Source: Brasenia schreberi (Eukaryota > Streptophyta > Magnoliopsida > Nymphaeales > Cabombaceae). From it: a stretch of 64,000 nt of DNA. The notes under the pieces were generated by a model. It had not been told where the DNA came from. It did no database searches and saw nothing but the letters and a program-made list of their open reading frames with translations. Each line of letters begins with the position of its first letter. Position 1 is the first letter of the stretch. The stretch covers positions 13,460,001 through 13,524,000 of the forward strand of contig JAYKKT010000089.1 of NCBI GenBank assembly GCA_036023115.1. The letters are read 5' to 3'. Positions 35,808 to 46,877 of this stretch are shown here, piece by piece. The position numbers were made by a program, and so were the translations under genes.

Positions 35808-36519
35808 CAAGATTTTCAAACTCCTCTGCATCCTTTTGACGATTGAGAAAATAGATCTACAGATATTAGGAATTCTCTTTACACTCCGAACATACTACCA
35901 AACACAAATCTCTGATGCAAGGATAGAATTCTCTTTACACTCCGAGTTAAGTATCGGGTACCTCAGTTCCATTATTTAGAAGGTAAGCAGCATAGTCATT
36001 GCTTGCAGCCGAGACAAGAGCCACCGACGACGACAGTTCGGACGATTTGTATGCACCTTGCTAGAGCAGTTGCTGGAAGTAATCTATCTGCGTGGTTAGG
36101 TTCTGCAGTAAAGCAAAAGTGTCGAAAACACCGGTGCCGCAGTATTCGAAATTCATGCCGAATCTCTTCCTATTTCCCGGAGCTCGTCTCACTTTGTAAG
36201 GAACGGGAGAAGGAATTCCTAGATATGAAGCTGCATGCATCACAACTTCGTAAGGAAAACTTTCAGACATTATCAACGAAATTGAAGACATAAGATATGA
36301 CGAAGACTGCAACACGTTTTCAGAAAGATGATCATACTCAAAATTAGTTGGAGCACTGGTTTTCCAAATGCAGATTTCCACAAATTAGCGAGTTAATTCA
36401 TTAAAATCTCATTTCAAACGTGCAACTTTGGTCAATTTGAACCGGAACCAAATCGAGCTGTAGACCACTTGAAACTGGAACCGGCCAAACCTGGCCGGAA
36501 AACGTAACTGAACCCGACT
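35808..36519 (-). repeat. Inverted copy of 19005-19806
   Basis: Minus-strand counterpart of the left GDSL block. This copy keeps the Arg codon where 19358 has TGA, but has lost the stretch after the tri-peptide VPD of exon 3. Upstream (36440-36519) both copies share GGTTCC/GGAACC-rich intron sequence. Confidence 0.9.
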
Positions 36520-37312
36520 TATTCTCTGCTCGGTTAAGGTTTAACCGTATTTTAGACTCAAAATTTTCATTCGAAAGTCGACTTGAAGTCCTTGAGTGAG
36601 AATGGTCTGATTGACTTGACGTTTTAAGAAGAATGTCAACAGCACTAGCACTAACTTCATGAGCTCTTAAACATTTTAAAAATTATTACATTCTATCATA
36701 ATAATGAATCATAATGGCAGAATTAGTGTGACATTAGACTAGCTGACTAGTTGTGAGTAGTCATAACGTAGGAGAAAGCTTTGAGAGTCGAACTCTCTAC
36801 ATGCTGACCGGTTGTTCCAACGCCTGAGTATTCTTGTAGCCCAGCGCCCTTAACGGAGGAGAAAGCTTCTTACCAACATAACTCATCCGAGAGGGTCATA
36901 ATATACAGTAAGAATTCCCCGTGAGTGCTCTGCTGACGCTAAAATCAACAAAGAGAGAAGGATCGTACCAACAAAGTCTGTGAGGAGACGGCCGTCGGAA
37001 TATCTGCCGGCCGGTTTACCGGTGAACGTTATCCCATAGGGAGGTTTCCATGAGGAGGCGAGGAATTCCGGCGTGTTGCCCGTGTCCACGGCAGAGTCCC
37101 CAAATACAAAAAGACTCCTTGGCGATTGGTGGTCACCGAAGCCTTCGGTCGTGACACCTAAGATCAACAAAGCAAGTACATCACATAATACACTGCTATA
37201 TTTTCTCATCATATGCATTAAACGCATTATTCACGCAATGGACTAAGAACATTAGAAAGGTTTTACCTAAGACAAGCAACAAACTTAGGCACAAGAATGT
37301 CCATGGCCCCAT
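35958..37312 (-). pseudogene. GDSL esterase/lipase pseudogene, exons 1-3
   Basis: Three exons join in phase on the minus strand. Exon 1 (37312-37267) encodes a hydrophobic signal peptide, MGPWTFLCLSLLLVLG. Exon 2 (37157-36969) carries block I, LFVFGDSAVDTGN, with the catalytic Ser in GDS, then SWKPPYGITFTGKPAGRYSD and GRLLTDFV. Exon 3 (36230-35958) carries blocks II and III: SYLGIPSPVPYKV, FGMNFEYCGTGVFDTF and VALVSAASNDY. These enzymes are secreted lipid or ester hydrolases with a Ser-Asp-His centre. A TAG at 36063-36061 follows QQLL, and the last exon with the catalytic Asp and His is not next to it (the intact one is at 61894-62102). Splice sites are GT-AG. Confidence 0.88.
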
Positions 37313-37610
37313 CGATCGATCGATCGATCGAGAGATCTGGATGCTCAATGGTGGAACAGGTGGGTGAGTAATAAAGAACCCAAAGAGGTTCCTTTGCAAC
37401 TAGGCACTGAAGAAAGGGAAGTAATTGGCGGCCATCAGTCAATGCGGAAAATCGTTGGTTGAGTGAAGGGATTCTTCAACAATGAAGTTAATGTCGGCAT
37501 TGTGTCTGCGTGTTGTATTGAAAATAAAAAATGTCAACATCTAGAGAGTCCTACCTAGAGATCTCAGATCTAGATTAAGGAAACACATAAAAATACAAAA
37601 CTAAGAAAAC
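37313..37610. other. 5' flank of the GDSL pseudogene
   Basis: A short (ATCG)n run lies at 37310-37331, directly at the start codon. The rest could be the promoter of the GDSL gene; no clear TATA box is assigned. Confidence 0.35.
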
Positions 37611-37887
37611 CTATGTAGCACGGGTACGCCTATTTGGGTGTCGTACCCGTATCCGATACGTACTGGGTATGGGTACGCGTATGGGAACGTTGGGTACGTA
37701 CCCATACGCGTTTTGGCGTACCGGTACGTCAATACGTATACCCGTACGCGTACCCCAACATGGATACGCCACGTACTGGTACCCGGTACGTGGGTGGACT
37801 GGATTCGGGTCAGTTGACCTACCGGTACCCGAATCCAATCCAAACAATAAATAAAACCCTAAGCCTAACTCTCTTGATTCTTCCCCT

Positions 37888-37926
<39 letters not shown>

Positions 37927-38030
37927 TCCGTCCTTCGTCTCACTACAACTTCCTTCTTCTCAGGCCGATCGCCGATCAGTGCGATCACCGACCGCCGGCC
38001 ACCGTCGACCACCATCCTTCATCTATTGAC
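37611..38030 (+). mobile_element. Probable hAT 5' end: subterminal repeats and leader
   Basis: From 37614 (tagcacgggtacg) to about 37830 there is a dense cluster of GTACCC/GGGTAC, CGTACC and ATACGT words in both orientations, the kind of subterminal repeat array that binds a hAT transposase. It is followed by aaaccctaa, a (CT)n leader (37890-37925) and a GC-rich stretch. It lies upstream of the hAT coding exon in the same orientation. The exact terminal inverted repeat and 8-bp target duplication could not be fixed because the 3' end is lost. Confidence 0.55.
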
Positions 38031-39138
38031 TGCCTGGTACAGTTGTTGCCTTGTTTGTTGTTCTGCTACAGGTTAATGGCACGGGGCTCATTTCGTATTG
38101 AAGGCATCATGATCATGCCGAGCTATCATGTAGACGGGGCATTTAAGCTCTCTGAGTTGTAATGTTTGTGTGCAATACAACTGTCTAGATATCTCCTAAA
38201 GCTATGCGAAAGATAGAGCATTTGAGCTCTCTGAGCTATCGTGGAGATGGGGCATTTGAGCTCTCTGAGCTATCATGATCATTTAAGCTCTCTCTCTCTT
38301 TATAACTTGTTGTTCAATGACGACTAATGTTTCGTCACCTAACCTGGTTGATTGATTTTGGAAGCGGAGCTGCCTTGCATTTTGTATCCACTCCATTGAT
38401 ATCCCTACCCTAAGGCCTTAACTTCCATTCTTCTTGGCCGCCAGATTAACTTTGTGTGTGCGCATTGTTTCTACTGTGATATATTCAGGTGGAAATGGGG
38501 CTCATTTCGTATTGAAACATTGAATTGAAGGCATGCCGACATGTTTCATGTTTGTGACATTATGTGGTTTATGTACACTTACAAGTTACAACGTTATGTG
38601 GTTTATGTGAAATAGTTATCACTTGTCAATGGAATCGGATATATACACTTACAATGTGGTTGCTGTGATATGGGAGTAATCCTGTTATATGTGAGTAAGA
38701 GAGCTCAAATGCAATGTTGCAGAACAATGAAGCACTGTTATATGTGTGTAGCAATCCTGTTATGTGTGTGTGCATCTTTACTTATTGTTATTCGTATGTC
38801 CTTGTGCTATAGTAAAGAGTCATTCTTAGAGTGTGTCCTTGTATTGTAAAAGCAATCCTGTTCACAGAACAATACACATGATGTATTCTTAGAGTGTTGT
38901 CCTTGTGCTATATTCTTGTTGCTTTTACAATAGAATCGTGATTCATATGTTACATACTCAAAACATGCTTGGCTTCTGAGTCATTCTTTGAGTAGCTTTA
39001 TGCTTCCAAACTATGGAATGAACATCCTACTTACGTTAACCTTTCTATTGGTATTTGTTAACCTTTCAACATAGTGTTCAATTATCAATTTATCATAGGA
39101 AAGATACCCAATGACACCCTCATTTTGTTTATTTTCAG
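38031..39138 (+). other. Probable 5'-UTR intron of the hAT gene
   Basis: No coding capacity. The downstream coding exon begins right after a strong acceptor, ttattttcag, so this stretch is likely an intron in the leader, with a possible donor near 38036 (ctg|gtacag). It contains 3-4 diverged copies of gcatttgagctctctgagctatc (38140-38300) and repeated tatgtggtttatgt words. Confidence 0.5.
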
Positions 39139-40528
39139 ATGTCTAATATGTCTGCTACTGTTTGTACTTCGTCTGCTTCAATCACTAGTAAATTTGCATT
39201 TGGAAAACCAGAAAAAGGTTGCCCGCTTTGGGCATATGTGTCATTGTTACAAGACAAAAAGGCAGGAGGTGGAAATGCAAGTTGGCTGTGTAACTACTGT
39301 GGTTTAACTTATAAAGGTTCATATTTTAGAGTGAAGTGTCACTTATTAAAGGAAAAAGGAAATGATATAGTTGTTTGTTCGGGTGTTACTGATCAATATC
39401 TTTCAGAGATGAGACAAATTGAGAGAGAAGCACATGAAAAATCTAGACAATTACAAGTTCCCTTACCTACTGGAACTACAAGTTTGAATCCACCTACACT
39501 TGAATCGTTTGATGGAAGTAAAAGAAAAAGATTAGGTGAAAGCCAATTGGTAAAAGCATTTAACAATGAAGCAAGGGATCACTTGACATGTGAAATAGCA
39601 AGATTATTTTACTCTACAGGTTTGCCTTTTAATGTAGCTAGAAACCCTTATTATGTTAGCACATTTAAATATGCTTCTAACACCTCAATTTCGGGTTTTA
39701 CTCCACCTAGTTACAATGCAATCAGGACTACACTATTACAGAAAGAGAAAGCTCATTTGATGAGATTGCTTCAACCTATCAAAGATACTTGGCCAGAAAA
39801 GGGAGTAAGCATAGTTACAGATGGGTGGACTGATGTACAAAGAAGACCTTTGATTAACTTTATGGCTATTTCAGATGCAGGCCCTATGTTTTTAAGGTCT
39901 ATTGATTGCTCTGGTGAGGTGAAAGATAAAAACTTTATTGCGGATGAAATTATGAAAGTTATTAATGAGGTTGGATCTCAAAATGTTGTGCAAGTTATAA
40001 CAGATAATGCACCTGTTTGTAGAGCAGCTGCGATGATTATTGAATCAGTTTATCCTACCTTGAACCTTGCTTTGAAAAAAATATTTGTGCTCCTAAAAAT
40101 AATCCAAACAATTGAGACATATTTATGTCAATGTCATTGGATTATCGGGTCATAAGTTTGATGCCTTTTTCATTAAGAACTTTATCATGAATCATTCCAT
40201 GAGGCTAGCCATGTATAATCAATTTGTGCATCCGGGTTACTTTCTATTGTCGAGACTAGACTTGCCTCTCGGCCATTGTAATGCTTAAAAGGTTTAGAAA
40301 CTATTAAGCATGGTCTCCAATCTATGGTCATTAGTAAAGGAATGGTCTCACTACCAGAGAAGATGATGTTCAAAAGGCAATGTACACCGCAGTTAAAGAA
40401 ACAATTTTGAATGACCTTGGTGGGATAAAGTTGATTATATTCTAAGCTTTACAAAGCCCATCTATGAAATGCTCGCCTGTGACACCGATAAGCCAAACTC
40501 CTTCATTTGGTTTATGAGAAATGGGACT
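39139..40528 (+). pseudogene. hAT transposase (BED zinc finger, DUF659), truncated
   Basis: The ATG at 39139 follows a splice acceptor. The first 338 codons hold an N-terminal BED-type finger (about residues 28-75: LWAYVSLL, CNYC, then KCHLL) and a DUF659 catalytic-core segment (SIVTDGWTDVQRRPLINFMA, then GEVKDKNFIADEI and QVITDNAP). A deletion removes the FWTPCVVHTL part before LNLALK, and an extra A in the run at 40074-40080 shifts the frame. Remnants continue to 40528: LLSIVETRLAS, IKHGLQSMVIS, VDYILSFTKPIYEML. The C-terminal dimerisation domain is replaced by LINE copy 9. Confidence 0.88.
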
Positions 40529-41022
40529 ATTGTGATAAGAAGATACCATTAAAGTTAAAAGGTAAATATTATAGAGCAGGAATTACGAGTGCCATGTTTT
40601 ATAGTTTTGAGTGTTGGGCAGTTAATCATCAACATGTACAAAAGATGTCTGTGACAAAAATGAAGATGTTGAGATGGATGAGTGGTCATACAAGAAAAAA
40701 CCATATACATAATGAGGTTATTAGAAACAAATTAGGAATGACACAAATAGAGGATAAAATGAGAGAATATCGTTTAAGATGGTTTGGACATATAGAAAGA
40801 AGATCAAAAGATGAACCTTTAAGAAGGTTAGAAAAAATAAATTTGAAAAGTATTAAAAGAGGTAGGGGACGACCACAAAAGTATTGGAAAGAAACAATAA
40901 AGAATGATCTAGCTTATTACGACTTAACTGCTAACATGGCACACGATAGGGATCTGTGGAAACAAAGAATCCATGTAGTTGACCCCGTCTAGTATGGGAA
41001 AAGGCTTAGTTGTTATTGTTGA
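40529..41022 (+). mobile_element. RTE LINE copy 9, 5'-truncated
   Basis: About 490 bp of the RTE 3' end in plus orientation, from [16 protein letters not shown] to the terminal tagtatgggaaaaggcttag and a degenerate TTG tail. The frame is open from 40507 to 40992 (161 codons), but its first ten codons are hAT sequence, so the apparent fusion is accidental. It cuts off the hAT gene. Confidence 0.88.
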
Positions 41023-41027
41023 TGTTG

Positions 41028-42817
41028 TCTTGTGAGCTATGTAATTCATAGTTCTCCTACGATTTTCCAAACTTCTGTAGGAATATGTCTAAGAGCCTCT
41101 TTTACTTCATTCTTTTTAATACGTCGGTAGAAATTGTGGTTTATATACTTTTCTGATATGGCTAACTCTCCTAAGCTAATACTAACATCTTTATTTTCAT
41201 TAATAAACTTAAAAAAATAGTTTTTTCATCTATTTCTTATATCATCATTTGCCACTAGATTTTTTTCATCCTCATATATAATGCATCTAACATAATTAAG
41301 ATCTTTAGTTTTCTTATCTCTATCCCTACCTATCTTAAAAATATCTCTTTCACTCTCTTTGGAGTTGAGTTTTTTATATAAATCCTCTCAAATTTTAGCT
41401 TTTGCTTTCCTTACGACCCATTTCGCTTCCTTCTTTGCTTTCTAAGCCTCTAAAGTTTCACTAGTTTTCTTAGCATAATGTAATTTCTAATATGACCTCT
41501 TTACCTTGATTTTATTTTGTAGTACTTTACTCCACCACCAAGCTTCTTTTTGTTTCGGTAAACCTCCCTTGGATTCACTTAACACATCTTTTGCCACTTT
41601 CCAAATATATATAAGCATATTGTTTCATATATCACAAGGTGTACCAACATAATTTCAAACATCTCCTTGAAGGACTTCTATTTAAATATATCTTCTTTCT
41701 TGCTTTTGAGGTTCTACCATTTAGTCCGAATAACTCGATGCACTCTTTTCTTCTTTGTTCATTTTTTTTATTTGTAAATCCATAACTAAAAGTCGATGTT
41801 GGGTGGTTAAGCTTTCTCCTAGAATTACCTTGCAATCTTTACAGCACGCTCTATCTTCTTTTTACAAATAAAGTAATCAATTTGTCTTTGTGATAAGCCA
41901 CTCTTATAAGTAACTATAAAGAGATCAAATGCAATACCAAAATTTAAAACCTCCCTACCTTCCTCATTTATATCCCCAAAACCAAAGTTTTCATGAATGG
42001 CTTGATATCATAATGCCTCTTTACCGACATGTCCATTTAAGTCTCCTCCTGAACAAATAATCTCTCTTTGTGGAATTCTTTGAATCACCTTATGAAGTCT
42101 TCCCAAAAAGCCGTCTTTATACTATCTTCTAGTCCTACTTGGGGTGCATAAGCACAAATTATATTCAAAACCTCTGCTCCTAACACTAATTTAAATGTCA
42201 TGATTCGGTCACCATATTATTGTTTGTCTATTACACTATCATTTAAATCTTTATTCATGATAATACAAACTCCGTTTCGAGCATTTTCCTTACCTGAGTA
42301 CTATAATTTAAAATTTGTATCCTCAATCTCCTTTGCTTTTTCTCCAACCCACTTTGTCTCTTGTAAACGTAGAATATGAATCTTTCTCTGAATCATAGTA
42401 TCTACCACCTCCGTTAGCTTATCGGATAATGTTCTCATATTCGAAGAACCAATATGAATCTTATTATCTTGGACTAACTTCCTTACTCCCGCATCCGTCC
42501 ATATTCAAAATGCGGAGACCCTCTCTTATTATCTAGGACTAACTTCTTTACCCACACCCGTCCATGATGTGGGAACCCTCTCTGCAATTGATTCACTACA
42601 TTTGAGCGACAATGTAGTGGTTCTTGCTTATTTTTCATTGCATTCAGGCTCTACAACGCGTTGCTAGTGGGGACACCCCAAAGCAATGCTTATAATTTGT
42701 GTAATGCGTAGTATAAAAATCCGACAAAGTTTTACGTTGGTTGTCGAAAGTCTAACATAACCCTCTTCCTTTATTCTGGTGGCGATGTAAGGGTGATCCC
42801 TTACATGGGTGAAGTTT
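41028..42817 (-). mobile_element. RTE LINE copy 10, 5' half
   Basis: Minus-strand copy from the 5' end (42817) through leader and endonuclease to the beginning of the reverse transcriptase (41028). Many frameshifts. At the endonuclease/reverse-transcriptase junction it keeps TGG, where copies 1 and 7 have TGA. A short duplicated stretch (aggactaacttc) is present near 42530. It stands tail-on against copy 9, with 5 bp or fewer between them. Confidence 0.88.
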
Positions 42818-43514
42818 AATATGCATAAATCAAGTGCCTTAAAATCATGTAAAAGACCCCGCGAGCATGTTGAGACTTGGGCACCCCAAGAACACGCTTG
42901 ATTAATACTTGGGTGCCTACTGCAGAGGATTAGGTTCTACATCGTTAGGATCTCATGTCATACATGCCAAGGGCATCAGCAGGTGAAGTTCTACCGGAAC
43001 CAGAACTGCACCGAGGCCATTAGAATTAGCTCGGGTTTCTTAGAAAAGAATACATCCACCAATTAGCCAAAGACAGACCTGTAATATTACTTGACTGATA
43101 GATAGAACGCGTATCGTTTATGAAATTTATGTGTTAACACAAAAAAACTATTGCTTTTGGAGCATGGCTTGCATTTTGGGATCTCAGTGATCTGCTACTT
43201 GCTTCCTAAAATGGAACCTGATCTAGATTTTCATGAATATGATGGAGATCAACCTATCGATACCCCTCATACAATGAGATAGCTAGCATTATTGGCCGAG
43301 TTGGAGCCTACCAACTACTGTATTTTGACAGGTTCTACAAGAATCAACACACCAATATTGGTCCCAACTGCTCCCACTTTCAGACTCTTATAGTCATCAA
43401 GCAACTCAGACCATATGTTTGGAGTCAAGAATCTCCCATGAAAAGGAAAACTCATTGTGCTCCCACTTTCAGACTCTTTCAAGTATTTAGTTCAGTATTA
43501 ATGGTTGTGCAAAC
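42818..43514. other. Unassigned DNA between LINE and FAR fragment
   Basis: No gene recognised. The phrase gctcccactttcagactctt occurs twice (about 43371 and 43458). Confidence 0.4.
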
Positions 43515-43620
43515 CTTGTGCCTTCCATCCATCCGAGGAAGGGATCAGAATAAGTGCTCTCTATTACGGTTCGGCGGATGATCACCAAGGGTATGTCCCC
43601 TCTGACCTCTCCAATAAGTG
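43515..43620 (-). pseudogene. Fatty acyl-CoA reductase exon 6 fragment (copy V)
   Basis: The second half of FAR exon 6: LIGEVRGDIPLVIIRRTVIE, STYSDPFLGWMEGTR, ending at a GT donor (AG|GTTTGC) at 43515. This is the part that copies I and II have lost. It is closer to a canonical FAR than to either pseudogene, so a further FAR gene once existed here. The upstream half is replaced by the 2.1-kb repeated block. Confidence 0.88.
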
Positions 43621-45702
43621 CCTTCCAATACCCTTTTAATAGGGTATGGGGAGTTCCAATACCATATCCAATTAGTTGGTTTCTATTCATACCTTTTTAC
43701 TAGAGTTTCTTTTGGTTATTTCTCTATATGTTCAAACGATCTTTCTTATTTTATCCTCTATTCGAACCATTCCTAATTTGTTTTTAATAATAATGAATCA
43801 TTCATCTCATCATTTCTACCACAAACACTTATAATCACAAAATATAGTAGGTCTAATTGTTGCTCTATAATATTTACCTTTTAACTTTAATAGTATCTTC
43901 TTCACCCTCTCTATTTTAACCTGCATTAATTGTATGCATAACATCTCCATCAATTTTTCTATCACTCTCGAAAACTCAGTCTAGTTATTTAAAATTTTTC
44001 TTGTGAGTGATGTAATGTGTGTCAATCTAAATTTCTATATCCTCTAAAGTAACCACATGATTAAACTTTCAATCCATATATTCGATCTTTATTGTACTAA
44101 GTCGAAAGCTTTTACTTTCTAATGTTACGTGTCTTTTATAAGTTTTACATATTTCAATGAGATACCTCTCTTTCTAATGTTCTCCAAAGAATATCAATTG
44201 GTACCTTATCGTAAGCTTTTTCTAGATTAATAAATATAATTTGAAGGTTTTTTTTTTTTTGCTTTAAAAATTCCTCTAAGACATCTCAATAGGTGAGTCA
44301 CTTTAATAGTAGATTTGCCTGTCATAAATATAAATTGGTTTTATGTTGTACTTGATACTTGTCTAAACTTATATTTAATAATTCTTTCCAATAATTTCAT
44401 AGTATGACTCATTAACTTGATAACCGATAATCAATTCAATAATTCTAGATGATCCGCTTATTCTTTTATATGAGTATAAGTGTACTCACTCTTTGTTCTT
44501 TTATATTAGTTTCTCTCTCTATATATATAGTGAGTGAATCTTGCTGACCTTTGACATTGTTCGTTACTTCAAGTGACCTGAATATAATAACAATGTCCTT
44601 GATACTTTTTGAAACCTCCCAAAAATTTTAAATTACACTTCTAACATAAAAGAAACATGTAAGAATTATGCGTGATCCAATTTTTTTATATATAACTCAT
44701 TGTACTACTCAAACCTAATCTTATGGCATATTAATAGGATCAGCTACCAAGATCCTTGGCCCACCAAACGTGGGTCACACTATAGTTCACCAACCACAAA
44801 ATGTTTGAAAAGATTTAATCGTGTGCATATAGGATTGAGCATATATCACTACCCTCTCTCTCTATATATATGCCAAGTAAATTTGGGCAGAAAATCAGAC
44901 TAATGGTTCCAATAGGAGATGAATTGGGCAGAAAATCAGTCGAAATAGGATAAGGTTGAACTGGACCCAAAACCAAAACCAAACTCACCCATCAGTTTGG
45001 TTTCAGTTGCACCTTCAGTGAAACTGGAACCGAGCTGATTGGAACTGCTATTTATTTATTAGTTCTTATGAAATTTCTTTTTTCATGGCTGTTGATGGTT
45101 TGAGACTCAAACCGAGACTGGAACCAGAACCGAAATTGTTCCAGTTCAGTTCCTGGATTACTACAATTGGTGTTTGGAGCAAAACCAAAACAAACATTTC
45201 TGTCTACAAGCTAGAGGTAGATATGTCGGGTTCGAAACTTGACAGCGATTCAACCTAGAACCAAATCAGGTTCGGAAGCAAATGGAACCATAACTAGGCT
45301 GGTCTTCGACGGCGAATTCATCCTTTTCTTATAATTTTTTCATTTTTTTGAACTTTCCTTATTATTTTGATGGTTTTAGATGTTTCTGGACTCGAAACAG
45401 CTGGAAGCGACCCGTTTCCAGTCATGTGTTCCTTGTTTTTGGGAGAATTGGAATGGGTGATTTGAACAGGAACCAGTCATGTCTATCTACGCCGTAGTTC
45501 AGAATATAATAACTATTCTACACATGTCTAGGTTGAAACTGTACCGAACTAGAAACAGTTGAAATCGGACCTGAAATATTAACCAAACTGGGGGTTCCTT
45601 AGTTTGGTTCAGGCTCCGCCTATCATGGAACCAAAACAGGAACTAGTGCTTCTTCTCATGGGGCGGAAAGTGTTGATCACTCATAATGCATTCTAAGGCA
45701 GG
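43621..45702. repeat. 2.1-kb block, second copy
   Basis: Direct repeat of 22270-24352, with a LINE relic at 43693-44500 and the GGTTC/GAACC-rich part at about 44900-45680. Differences are scattered substitutions and a few small indels. Confidence 0.93.
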
Positions 45703-46255
45703 GGACTCAAAAATAGTACACTGGAAGGAGGATGAACATGGGAAGCCCCAATGCTCATGAAATCACCCAGTATTTGTGAACGTCCGATCGACGTCCTCTG
45801 TTTACTATTCTGAAATGTCTGACCGTTTGCTCCTGTCTTTTATCGCAACAATACGGTTCAAGTGTCCCAAATAACAGTTAAATAACGCAGTGATGGCTGA
45901 CAAGAACAAGATATATATAAACTAAGTTCAACCAAATCGACCTGATACAATGACAGATGACTAACAGTGTTAAAGAAAAGTTCCTCGGAATCTTGGTGAA
46001 AGAAACATAAAAAAAATTAGTGAAATTCTTTGCAATGAACACACCATTTCAAGCTAAAACATAGTACGAGATACAGATAATGAACTAGCTAATTATCTTC
46101 AAGTGTTCTCCTGACACTGCCTGAGATATTTCTGTTTTGCTTCATGCAATTCCATGCTTGTCTGACAAATTCCTTACGCCAATGGATACAAACGAATTGT
46201 TCTCATTCACCTGCACTTCGAGAAAGAGACTGTAAAGACTGTAAAGTCTACTGCA
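45703..46255. other. 3' flank of the FAR gene
   Basis: No other gene. It should contain the 3' untranslated region of the FAR gene (on the minus strand downstream of 46256), but no polyadenylation site is confidently assigned. Confidence 0.4.
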
Positions 46256-46822
46256 TCATTTCAGTGAATATCTCACAAGTCCGGGGTAAAAGATGCTCAT
46301 GCAGTATTCTTCCCATTTGACGCACTTGGGATCAAAGTTGAACATCGCCTCCTCGGCGACACTGATCGATTTTATGGCCATTCTCAACTTATCACTGTTC
46401 TTATCATCGAAGCTGTAAAACAAAACATGCAGATATAATTGTATATCTTACTTGCATACTTTTAAGAACAAGTGCAACAACTGTACGCATGTCAATTTGA
46501 TTTATAGATACCTCTATTAAACAATAACTGCCAATTTAAATATTAAATCTCTTCAAATAAGCTCAAGAGTATTCATTTATAAAAGGATGTTGTCGTCTTG
46601 AGATGATCAATAACCTGATCTGGTTTCAACGAGACAGAATAGTGAGGAGGAATACATAGGCCCATCAAGCTATGAGCTCTAATGGGACAATATGATAACT
46701 CCACTTAATAAAGACTTCATATTAAATTATGCCGCATGGTATGTCGTGCTCTCCGTTCATAAACGAATCCATACTTAATAGCCTTAAAAGAACGTCTTCA
46801 AATTGAATATGCTTGTGCGTGC

Positions 46823-46877
<55 letters not shown>

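Noticed and set aside
37601..38029. Several overlapping open frames of 60-134 codons on both strands
   Set aside because: They translate subterminal GTACCC repeats and a (CT)n tract of the hAT end; the composition explains them.
40507..40992. Open frame joining hAT residues to LINE reverse transcriptase
   Set aside because: Only the first ten codons are hAT sequence; the joint is the LINE insertion point and the frame is open by chance. Not a domesticated fusion gene.
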